From: Alisma plantago-aquatica
Taxonomy: Eukaryota; Streptophyta; Magnoliopsida; Alismatales; Alismataceae
DNA: 64,000 bases
NCBI GenBank assembly: GCA_963693085.1
Contig: OY856412.1
Coordinates: 1,126,134,244 to 1,126,198,243 of the forward strand
Direction of reading: 5' to 3'
Positions 35,562 through 45,046 of the stretch are shown piece after piece. Position numbers and translations under genes: made by a program. How positions within the stretch are numbered: position 1 is the stretch's first letter; each line of letters opens with the position of its first letter. The notes under the pieces were generated by a model. It had not been told where the DNA came from. It searched no databases and saw only the letters and a list, made by a program, of their open reading frames with translations.

Positions 35562-37775
35562 TGGTGCGTCTCCGCTAGTGGTGCTTTTACACCCCACGAG
35601 GTCAGAGCACACGGTGGATGGGGGTTTGCTTTCAAAATTTATAAACCTAAACTAGCTACCTACGTCTACTAAAACACTACACCCGCAAGCGCACGGGGTC
35701 GTGTCATAGTATAGGAAGGCGGCAAGTATAGGGTCGATCCACAGGGAAAAGAGGGGGCACTACAGCTAGGTTAGTTTGGCTAGGTTCCTACTGCGGAGAC
35801 TAGGGTTAAGGGTTTAAAGGTTGTTTTGATTGTTAACTAAGGATGAACAAGAAAGCAGTTAAAGGTAGGAATGAAATCTACGTTAACCCTAGACTAGATT
35901 AAGGCTAAACTGGAAAGAACGGATTAAGCTGGGTATGAAAAGGCAAGTTACACTAAAGAAAGCAAGAAGAGAAAAAGAGAAATTAAAGAACTAGACTAAC
36001 ATGAACAAGGTAAGAACAAAGCAAGAAGCTAACTAAGCAAGGAAAGAGCTAATTAAGCTAAGCAAGCACAAAACTAGGGTTTTAAACAGTAAAGAGATGT
36101 GTGGGCTGTTTAGGGGTATGAACTTATCACTTAAGTTGGGGGGTGACATGCGAACATTATGATTCCATTTAGATTATCCAAACCAAACAACAAGTTAGAG
36201 TCTAATGAATTAACCTAAGCTACAAACTGGCCATGGATATGCTAGGTTGTGTATAGGGGAACTAGTCCCTAACACCCCCTACTACCCTTACGAGGCTCAA
36301 TTGGGTTAGGGGTTAGGTTCAATTCAATTAGAGTCTAATCCAGTCTAGGTTTCTAGATTAGGCATTCCTAGGGCAATTAGGGGCCGAGGGTAGTAATGGG
36401 GAGGTGAAATTAGGGTTTTGGACCCCAATTCCCCCACATTCTAGCCTTGATAAGGCTCCATGCTAATTACACTAGAATTATCTAATCTAGCTACTTAGAT
36501 CTCTCACTTAGGTTTAGGGAGATTGGTTAGGATGTAGGAATATGGGAGGCAACCTAGGGATCCAAGGATTGGACCTAGGGGCAAATCCCAAAATTCACAC
36601 ATATAAGAAATTTGCCTAAATTCCTAAGTGATTCCACAGACAAATCAACAAGCAATCCATGGAGAATGAAATATAAATAGAATATAATCATTAACAAATG
36701 AAATTACAAAGTTTACATGTCATTTTCCCCCAACATGGTATCAAAGTAACATATTTTCCCCCAAACAGCGCACCCAAGGGGCCTAGCTACTCATAACAAA
36801 GAAAAATACAAAAAGAGAGGAGAAAGAGGTAGAAGAAGCCATGGAGCTCGGTGTAGATGAAGCAATCCTCCTTCCAGCAGCTGCAGGACGTCCTTCTCCC
36901 TCCTCCAAGGATGAAATGGAGTGGGATGATGGTGGGAAGTGGATGGAAGGCTTAGATATGGGGGTTATGTGGTGGAAATGGTGAAATGGAGTGGATTTGA
37001 GGTGGAGGTGAAGTGGAATGGAGTGGAGGTGACAAGGGGGAGAAAATGGGATTAGAAGGTAGCCCACCTCGTGCCCCAGCCACCATCTAGGTATATATAG
37101 GTGTGGGGAGGAAGAACTAGGTCAAGTAGGGGCAAAATGGGCAAAACAGTGAAAATGTGGCTGGATTTTGTGAGTAGCACGGCCGTGGTGGGTCACCACG
37201 GTCGTGGTGGGTAGGGTAGGCCATGGCCGTGGTGTATGGGTCAGGTTGGTGGTCAAATTTGGGCTGAAAAGGCCACGGCCGTGGTGGTCACCACGGCCGT
37301 GGTGGGTTGAGGGTAGCACGACCGTTCTGCGTAGCACGGCCGTGGTGGGAGTTGGTAGCACGGCCGTGCCACGTAGCACGGCCGTGGTAGAGTATGCTCT
37401 GCAGTTGCTTCAAAACTGAGATTTTTCATGTGATTTCTTCATTTGCAGCACGACCGTTCTATGTTACCACGGCCGTGCTGGGGGCTTTTCTTGCACTTTG
37501 AGCTTCAAACTTTGTTATCCATGGACTTCTTTGCTAAATCTTGACTCTTGGCCACTAGGGGTAGGTTGGGGGAGCACTAGGGCCTTCTTTGGGCCCCTCC
37601 ATCTCTCTCGTCCATCCAAGTGTGGTCCAAGTACCTGAAAAACATGCAAATAATGTCCATAAGTGCATTTTACACAAATATGCATATTAGGGGAAATAAC
37701 ATGTAATCTAATAGGTATAGATGTGATTGAAGAGCAAAAAGACACAAGATTAAGCCCTAAAATAGGGCTGAATCA
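35562..37775 (-). repeat. LARD-family 3' LTR (minus copy)
   Basis: About 2.2 kb, matching in reverse the LTRs at 39827-42237 and 45047-47385. It has a TATA box at 37092-37099, and the dyad-rich region lies upstream of it in transcript sense. Confidence 0.88.
37180..37460 (-). repeat. CACGGCCGTG dyad array, minus LARD LTR
   Basis: Several exact CACGGCCGTG copies and variants such as CACGGTCGTG, spaced by short repeated linkers, just upstream of the LTR TATA box. Confidence 0.9.
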
Positions 37776-37789
37776 CCACCCCAAACTTG
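37776..37789 (-). other. LARD-family polypurine tract (minus copy)
   Basis: On the minus strand CAAGTTTGGGGTGG directly precedes the 3' LTR, as in the full-length copy at 45033-45046. Confidence 0.8.
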
Positions 37790-38056
37790 AAACATACTTG
37801 TCCTCAAGTATGCTCTAACTCAATCTCTCTACAAACTTTCACATAAAGAAATGACAAATGCAATATAAAAGATGATTGTTGCTGAATGGGATCAAAGATG
37901 ACTAAGTACATGAATTTCACCTCTCTCCTCTCCTTCTTTCACAATCCAATCATGAAAAGAGCACAAAGCATATGAACTTCAAATATAGTGCATAGAATAC
38001 ACAAGTTATCCTTATTTCTTCCATTAAGTTCCGGGTAAACCGTTTCATGGTGGTGT

Positions 38057-38607
38057 TATCCACCACGGCCGTGGGTTTATTATAATGTAGAGATCACAAG
38101 GAGGTGTGCATGGATGGCCACGGTCGTGGTGGGTCACCACGGTCGTGGTGGACACCTATGGCCACGGGCATGTTAAAAACCACGGTCGTTTTGGCCATTT
38201 TCATCAATTTCTGGGAGTTTTATTGATTTTTTGTACTTGTGGCATGTCCACCACGACCGTGGGGGCTCACCACGGTCGTGGTGGTGTCTCTCCCATGCAT
38301 TTGAGCCTTGAACTTGATCATCCATGGAGGGTATTGATTCAAAACTTTCTTTGACCACTTGGGGAAGGTTGGAAGTGGTTTTGGCCTCATTTTGAGCTCC
38401 TCCAAGCCTGAGGAAACCCTAGACTGGACCATCCCCTTTCCATGCCATCAATTAGTGGACAAAGTACCTATAAAACATGAAAAAGCCTCCATAAGTGCAT
38501 TTGATATGAATAAGCATATTGGGGGAAATAACATGTAATCTAACAAGTATAGATGTGGCTGAAATGCAAAATGACACAAGATAAAGCCCTAAAATAGGGC
38601 TGAATCA
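38057..38607 (-). repeat. Diverged 5' LTR fragment of the chimeric LARD
   Basis: It starts, in minus sense, with TGATTCAGCCCTATTTTAGG like the other LTRs but soon diverges from the element's own 3' LTR. Dyads persist at about 38060-38290, including CCACGGTCGTGG and CACGACCGTG. The break into interior sequence lies near 38056-38060. Confidence 0.78.
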
Positions 38608-38612
38608 GGAGG

Positions 38613-39264
38613 AGCCTCAGAAAAGGACACCCTATGTGCCACCGCATCAAAGGGCAGAGGCTGTCCCAGTCCCTTATCCGAACAGTGCTAAGGCAAGGAA
38701 GGCAGATGCCCAATTCAAAAAGTTTTTAGACAGTTTCAGAAAGCTTTCAGCCAATATCCCTCTATTGGAAGCTATTGAGGAAATCCCATCTTACGGGAAA
38801 TTTCTGAAGGACATCATCACTAAGAAGAGAAAAATTCTAGATACAGAGGTTGTTGTGCTTAAGGAGCAGGTGAGTGCCTTCATCATGGGCACATTGCCAC
38901 CAAAGAGGCAAGATCCATGCTATTTTAACATCTCTTGTTACATCGGGAAAGTCAAATTTGGTGAAGCTATATGTGACTCAGGGGCGAGCATTAATTTGAT
39001 GTCCCTTTCTACATTCAAAAAGCTGGGAATAAAAGAGTCACGGCCAAGCAACATGACTATCCAATTGGCAGACAATTCAGTGGTAAAGCCATATGGGATT
39101 TGTGAAGACGTGCTAGTGAAAGTGGATCGATTTGTATTTCCAACAGATTTTGTCGTCATGGAGATGCAAGATGAGCAAGGCAATGAGCTATTACTCGGAC
39201 GACCATTCCAAGCTACAGCCGACATGATACTTGAGATGGGGAGAGGTCGTTTGACCTTAGGTAT
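38613..39264 (+). pseudogene. Athila-like protease region
   Basis: This continues the Athila gag-pol frame after the LARD-family insert, in the same reading frame. The aspartic protease is clear: CDSGASINLMSL carries the active-site D-S-G, followed by TIQLADNSV, KPYGICEDVLV and the LLGRPF motif. It would cut the polyprotein. The frame is stopped by the chromovirus LTR at 39265, and reverse transcriptase and integrase lie beyond the window if they survive. Confidence 0.83.
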
Positions 39265-39826
39265 TGTGACCATTCGATCCATAAACCACGATATAAACTC
39301 AGCGGAAGCATTCGATTAGCAACAGAATACAAAGAATCACCAGAAATTAAAACTTTTTGAGACAAGATCTTGAATTCATAAAACTTCTTTCATAGAAACA
39401 AAATGAACATTTTACATCTCTGTTAAATCACTTCTTGAGTGATTATACACAACCAGATACAAAATCTCAAGATTCGAAACCAAAAATCTCAGACCATCTA
39501 ACTCCAAGGACCTGAGAGTACAGAGACGGCATATGACTATCTAACTATAAGACTCAGCAGTCAGTATCTCCACCTGAGATTCACTGCTGCTCCTGGTGCT
39601 GTTGCTGCTGGTACTGATCACCTGCAGACTGGTTCCTTCATCCTCGACGACCACCTAAAAAGTTGAAATCTACGGAGTGAGACAATTTTAACCCAGCGAG
39701 ATTTATAACTCTCCGCCAGAAGCTTTATTATAGCAATCAAAGAACAACATGAGCAATAAAAGCTTTTAAGGTAATCAACAGCAGATTGACTTAAGTGGAA
39801 CAACAACATTTAAGAATATGAAGAAC
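39265..39826 (-). repeat. Chromovirus 3' LTR, segment 1
   Basis: Begins TGTGACCATTCG and matches 61375-61940 of the 5' LTR closely. It is cut at 39826 by the LARD element. Confidence 0.9.
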
Positions 39827-40121
39827 TGATTAAGCCCTATTTTAGGGCTTAATCTTGTGTCTTTTTGCTCTTCAATCACATCTATACCTATTAGATTACA
39901 TGTTATTTCCCCTAATATGCATATTTGTGTAAAATGCACTTATGGACATTATTTGCATGTTTTTCACTTACTTGGACCACACTTGGATGGACGAGAGAGA
40001 TGGAGGGGCCCAAAGAAGGCCCCAGAGCTCCCCCAACCTACCCCTAGTGGCCAAGAGTCAAGCTTTAGCAAAGAAGTCCATGGATAACAATGTTTGAAGC
40101 TCAAAGTGCAAGAAAAGCCCC

Positions 40122-40600
40122 CAGCACGGCCGTGGTAACACAGAACGGTCGTGCTGCAAATGAAGAAACCACTTGAAAAATCTCAGTTTTGAAGCAGCTG
40201 CAGAGCATACTCTACCACGGCCGTGCCACGTAGCACGGTCGTACTGCGACCACCCACCATGACCGTGCCACGCAGCACGGCCGTGCTACCATCTCCCACC
40301 ACGGCCGTGCCACGCAGCACGGTCGTGCTACCAGATCCCACCACGGCCGTGCCACGCAGCACGGTCGTACTACCAGATCCCACCACGGCCGTGCTACGCA
40401 GCACGGCCGTGCTACGCAGCACGGCCGTGCTACGCAGCACGGCCGTGCTACCCTCAACCCACCACGGCCGTGGTGACCACCACATTCGTGGCCTTTTCAG
40501 CCCAAATTTGACCACCAACCTGACATTTAGCCATTTTAATTCCCACGACAGTGCCCATCCACCACGACCTTGGCCTATCCTACCCACCACGGCCGTGCTA
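40122..40600 (+). repeat. CACGGCCGTG dyad array, LARD 5' LTR
   Basis: At least eleven exact copies of the 10-bp palindrome plus variants with one CpG-type change. Part of the array is a tandem repeat of the 18-bp unit GCACGGCCGTGCTACGCA. It ends about 75 bp upstream of the TATA box, so it occupies the proximal promoter. Confidence 0.93.
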
Positions 40601-40674
40601 TTCACAAAACTCACCTAGTTTTCACTATTTTACCCATTTTGCCCCTACTTGACCTAGTGCTTCCTCCCCACACC

Positions 40675-40682
40675 TATATATA
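40675..40682 (+). promoter_or_regulatory. LARD LTR TATA box
   Basis: TATATATA followed by CCTAGGTGG is conserved in all three complete LTRs of this family (also 45823-45830 and, on the minus strand, 37092-37099). Confidence 0.75.
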
Positions 40683-42244
40683 CCTAGGTGGCGGCTGGGG
40701 CATGAGTCTAGCTACCTTCTACCCCTTCCTAGCTCCCCAAATCGCCACCCACTCCATTCCACTCCATATCCACCTCAAATCCACTCCATTTCACCATTTC
40801 CACCACATAACCCCCCATATCTAAACCTTCCATCCACTTCCCTTCATCATTCCACACCATTTCATCCCAGGAGAAGAAGGAGGACGTCCCTGCAGCTGTT
40901 GGAGAAGAGGACTTCTTCATCTACACTGAGCTCCATGGCTTCTTCTACCTCTTTCTCCTCTCTTTTTGTATTTTGCTTTGTTATGAGTAGTTAGGCCCCT
41001 TGGGTGGGTTGTTTGGGGGAAAATATGTTACTTTGATACCATGTTGGGGGGAAATGACATGTAAACTTTGTAATTTCATTTGTTAATGATTATATTCTAT
41101 TTGCATCTCTTTCTCCATGGATTGCTTGTTGGTTTGTGTGTGAAATCACCTAGGAATTTAGGCAAATTGCTTATATGTGCGAATTTTGGGATTTGCCTCT
41201 AGGTCCAATTCTTGGATCCCCAGGTTGCCTCCCATCTTCCTACATCTTAATCAATCTCCCTAAACCTAAGTGAGAGATCTAAGTAGCTATATTAGATAAT
41301 TCTAGTGCAATTAGCATGGTGCCTTCTCAAGGCTAGAATGTGGGGGAATTGGGGTCCAAAACCCTAATCTCACCTTCCCATTACTACCCTCGGCCCCTAA
41401 TTGCCCTAGGAATGTCTAATCTAGAAACCTAGACTTGATTAGACTCTAATTGAATTAAACCTAACCCCTAACCCAATTGAGCCTCATAAGGGTAGTAGGG
41501 GGTGTTAGGGACTAGTTCCCCTATACACAACCTAGCATATCCATGGCCAGTTAGTAGCTTAGGTTAATTCATTAGACTCTAACTTGTTGTTTGGTTTGGA
41601 TAATCTAAATGGAATCATAATGTTCATATGTCACCCCCCAACTTAAGTGATAAGTTCATACCCCTAAACAGCCCACACCTCTCTTTATTGCTTAAAATCC
41701 TAGTTTTGTGTCTGCTTAGCTTAATTAGTTCTTTCCTTGCTTAGTTAGCTTCTTGCCTTGTTCTTGCCTTGCTCATGTTAGTTTAGTTCTTTAATTGTAT
41801 TTCTTTTCTCTTGCTTGCCTTAGCGTAATTTGTCTTTTCATACCTAGCTTAATCCTTTCTTGCTTGTTTAGCCTTAATCTAGTCTAGGGTTAACGTAGAT
41901 TTCATTCCTGCCTTTAATTGCTTGCTTGTTCATCCTTAGTTAACAATCAAAATCAACCATCAAACCCTTAAGCCTAGTCTGCGCAGTAGGAACCTATCCA
42001 AACTAACCTAGATCTAGTGCCCCCTCTTTTCCCTGTGGATCGACCCTATACTTGCCACCTTCCTATACTAAGACATGACCCCGTGCGCTTGCGGGTGTAG
42101 TTGTTTTAGTAGAAGTAGGTGTGTTAGTTAGGTTTATAAATATTGAAAGCAAACCCCCATCCACCGTGCATTCCGACCTCGTGGGGCACATCTATTCAAT
42201 CGAGTAGTGTGTTAGCACCACTAGCGGAATTGCACCAAGCTTTC

Positions 42245-42261
42245 TGGCGTCGTTGTCGGGG
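42245..42261 (+). other. LARD primer-binding site
   Basis: TGGCGTCGTTGTCGGGG, seven bases after the LTR, is close to the tRNA-Asp site of the Athila-like element at 33935. Confidence 0.82.
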
Positions 42262-42390
42262 ATTAGAGGCACTCGGCCTAGCTAGTTAGTTTTTCTTTGA
42301 CTTTTACTACTGCCCTCATCATTGCTATTCTTTATTCATTACTCGTTGCATTCTTTGTGTATATTGGTTTGCTAACTTGCTTTCTTTTGT

Positions 42391-42999
42391 TTGGTTGTCC
42401 CTTGTGCATGTGACAAGCCACTCGGAGAAGACAAGATGGAAGGCCAAAATGCACAAACCCATCCATTTCCTCCACCACCCTACCTCCAAGGCTATCCTAA
42501 GCCTTACACACCTCCATTGCCACAACCTTCCCACCACTTCACTTTCCAACCTCAATTCCCTCCTCCACTACCCTACCTCCAAGGCTATCCTAAGCCTTTC
42601 ATACTACCACCACCTCCATTGCCACAACCCTCCTACCAGTTCACCTTCCAACCTCAATGCCCTCCTCCACCTAAAGTCCAACGGCCATCAACACTGATGC
42701 CACCACCACAACTATCACATGCTCCCCCTACTTCCCATGAGCAAATGGATATGATTGAGACCCCTCTCATTGGTGCCTATGAAGACCCATTCCTCAAGAG
42801 TGAGAAAACCTATGGCATGATATTTCTAAGGGTCTTAAGGCTGATTAAGATCTATGATGATGATCCCCAAGGAGAGAGAATTGCTGAAAAAGACTTACGA
42901 ACCTCGCATGACACTTGGGAGGAAGATCAATCAAGGAAAGCATTTGAGAGGATTGCTTATGATGGGGGTGCAAACATTTTGTTTTTGGACCATGGTTGA
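42391..42999 (+). CDS. Proline-rich ORF inside the LARD
   Basis: This is the only sizeable open frame of the LARD interior, 202 codons. The first half is rich in Pro, Tyr and Gln, with a 93-bp in-frame duplication (PYLQGYPKP and FTFQPQ occur twice, about 42481 and 42574). The second half is charged (YDDDPQGERIAEKDL). I do not recognise the protein. It has no zinc knuckle or enzyme motif. It could be a degenerate gag tail of an Athila relative, a captured host fragment, or non-coding. The first ATG has no special support. An in-frame, codon-length repeat weakly favours past coding. Confidence 0.4.
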   Translation: MVVPCACDKPLGEDKMEGQNAQTHPFPPPPYLQGYPKPYTPPLPQPSHHFTFQPQFPPPLPYLQGYPKPFILPPPPLPQPSYQFTFQPQCPPPPKVQRPSTLMPPPQLSHAPPTSHEQMDMIETPLIGAYEDPFLKSEKTYGMIFLRVLRLIKIYDDDPQGERIAEKDLRTSHDTWEEDQSRKAFERIAYDGGANILFLDHG

Positions 43000-43419
43000 T
43001 GGTGAAAGAACAACAAGCCTGGCTGAAGGCATGAAACTTAGCGCTTGTGGGAGGCAACCCACATAGGTTTGGGAAATTTTGACCCAACCTTCACTTTTTG
43101 ATACAATTGCTTTGTTTTTACACTTTCCAAGAAAACACACACACACTTGTGTTTAATAGTTTTTGTCTAGTTTTAAGATGTGCAGGTGGTTACAGGGTGA
43201 AATGAAGGAAATTTGAGTACAATTGAGAGAAGGATTCAAAGAAAACTCACTTTGGGTCAAGTTTTTGAGTGTTTGATGTTCCTCATTTTGAGAGTAGTAG
43301 CTACAGGGACCACCACGTTCATGGCACATCAATACGACCGTGGTCATTTGCATGAAAAACACACCAAGTCCCTAGATTCAAAAGCAAAATTGAGAAAAGT
43401 TGCCAAAGGACTGCACCAC

Positions 43420-43515
43420 GGTCATGCCAGGCAGCACCGCCGTGCAACCTGAAGCCACCACGGCCGTGCAACCTGAAGCCACCACGGCCGTGCTACGCAG
43501 CACGGCCGTGCAGCA
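43420..43515 (+). repeat. CACGGCCGTG dyads inside the LARD interior
   Basis: Three exact palindromes and related variants, two of them in a repeated unit with the linker CAACCTGAAGCCAC. This places the same motif as in the LTRs inside the transcribed interior. Confidence 0.85.
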
Positions 43516-43663
43516 GACCAATTTCAGCCACTCAAGGCAGATTAGTGGGGCAGCTACTACGCACATCCTCCACCATAGGGAGGAACACCGCCAGATCCTT
43601 GAGAGAGCCATGATCGTCTACCCTATCATCCTAAACTCTAGGATCATGTTGAGGACAACATGA

Positions 43664-45032
43664 TTTAAAAGTTTGGGATGGTAGGGCAAATATGCCCTAG
43701 TTTCACTTTGCATTTCACCTGCCACATCCACTTTTGTTTTCTTGTTTTTGCTATCTACCTTAGTCATCTTTACTGCTTTGCATACCTGCATGCCATGTCA
43801 TTTACTTTCTTGTCATTTTTTGTGTAATTTTCAAAAAAATTTCTCTTTTTTCCATGCATTGCATATCATGTAGATTTTTAGTAATTCTTGCATGTTATAG
43901 CTAGTATTTTCTTCTTTACTTCTTTAAGTTCAATAATATAGAGTTTAGATGTGATTGAAGGCAACTTGGCACTCTTTTGTCCAATTTTGCCCAAATTTGA
44001 GATTTCTTGCCTAAAAGTATGTTTTGACCCAATCTCTACTATTTTGAGTAAAAATGATGATCTTTGACAAATGCAAGTGAGTTAACATTGTTTGTTGCTA
44101 AATGGTATCAATTCTTGACTTTTTACATGTGCATCACCTCTCTTAGGATTGTGATTGAATTGGTTGAATTGTGAAATTGAGCAAGCTTTGAACGCTTAGT
44201 GTTTGTGGAATTTCTTGTTTGATATATCAATTTCATTTTGTTCATTCATGTGGTGTGATATCTTGGATGAAGTGTTGGATTAATTCTCATACATGATGTC
44301 TTATGTGGAAAATCATACCAATGACCCCTCTTTGACCCGATTCTTCTTCCATCATATTCATACCCCTCCGCCTCATAAAAAGATGCCCTAGTGCACATAA
44401 TCAGCCTTGGTCACCTCCAAAATTTTGGGGTGGCCATATCTTCATCTCCCCGCTTCACTCTATCCACCATTTTCCCTATATACACCAAGGTCAAGAAAGA
44501 AAAGAAAATAAAAAAGAAAAGCAAAAACAAAATAAAAGGATGCTCCTGTTTAAGAGCATTCAAATAAAGAAAAGATGAGTGTGTAAAAACACTCCAAAAA
44601 TCTTACAACAACCCTTTCTTCCACTTTCATGCCCATTGAGCTAGGAAACATCAAACTTAGCTCACTTTGCCCTTTTTCACAGCCATGTCAGTCATTTAGT
44701 ATGATTTGAAATATAAGATTGAATGCATGAATGTGAAACAAAACTCCTAGTCATTATTGATTAACACCATCCTGAAACGGTTTACCCGGAACTTTATGGA
44801 AGAAGTATTGATAACTTGTGTATTCTATGCACTATATTTGAAGTTCATATGCTTTGCGCTCTTTTCATGATTGGTTTGTGAAAGCAGGAGAGGAGAGAGG
44901 TGAAATGCATGCACTTAGTCATCTCTGATCCCATTCAGCGATAATCATCCTTTGCATTGCGTTTGTCATTTCTTGCTTGTGAAAATTCTGTACAGAGATT
45001 GAGTTAGAGCATACTTGAGGACAAGTATGTTT
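43664..45032 (+). other. LARD interior, non-coding part
   Basis: No frame with recognisable domains. The part next to the polypurine tract (from about 44760) matches the interior piece of the chimeric minus copy at 37790-38056. Confidence 0.7.
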
Positions 45033-45046
45033 CAAGTTTGGGGTGG
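45033..45046 (+). other. LARD polypurine tract
   Basis: CAAGTTTGGGGTGG directly precedes the 3' LTR. Confidence 0.82.

Larger units (their letters stand above)
35562..38607 (-). mobile_element. Internally deleted, chimeric LARD-family element
   Basis: This minus-strand element is flanked by perfect GGAGG duplications (35557-35561 and 38608-38612). It consists of a full 3' LTR (35562-37775), a polypurine tract and about 0.27 kb of interior (to about 38056), then only the first part of a 5' LTR (about 38057-38607). The two LTR starts differ strongly although both begin TGATTCAGCCC, so the copy joins two subfamilies. It has no coding sequence. With one target-site copy it adds 3051 bases, a multiple of three, to the host frame. 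Confidence 0.85.
32320..39264 (+). mobile_element. Athila-like retrotransposon, 5' part (continues beyond the window)
   Basis: A plus-strand Ty3/gypsy element inserted in the 5' LTR of the older element. Visible parts are the 5' LTR, a primer site matching the Athila tRNA-Asp type, gag, and the protease region up to 39264. It is interrupted by a LARD-family element at 35562-38607 and by the chromovirus from 39265. The rest of pol, any env-like frame and the 3' LTR are not in the window. Confidence 0.83.
39827..42237 (+). repeat. LARD 5' LTR
   Basis: 2411 bp, beginning TGATTAAGCCC and ending GCACCA. It contains the CACGGCCGTG array at about 40122-40600 and the TATA box at 40675-40682. A short conserved frame starts at the ATG near 40935, but I see no sign that it is translated. 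Confidence 0.92.

Noticed and set aside
36783..37067. Minus-strand frame of 94 codons rich in Pro, His and Ser as a gene
   Set aside because: It lies in the LARD LTR leader after the TATA box and is broken differently in the other copies.
39857..40087. A 76-codon frame found at the same place in each LARD LTR (also 37515-37745 and 45077-45307)
   Set aside because: It recurs because the LTR is repeated. It lies upstream of the TATA box and shows no domain.
40183..40618. Open frames on both strands across the LARD dyad arrays, with repeated STAVLRSTAV-like residues
   Set aside because: They arise because the repeat unit of 18 bp is a multiple of three and lacks stops. They are open on both strands at once and change with array length.
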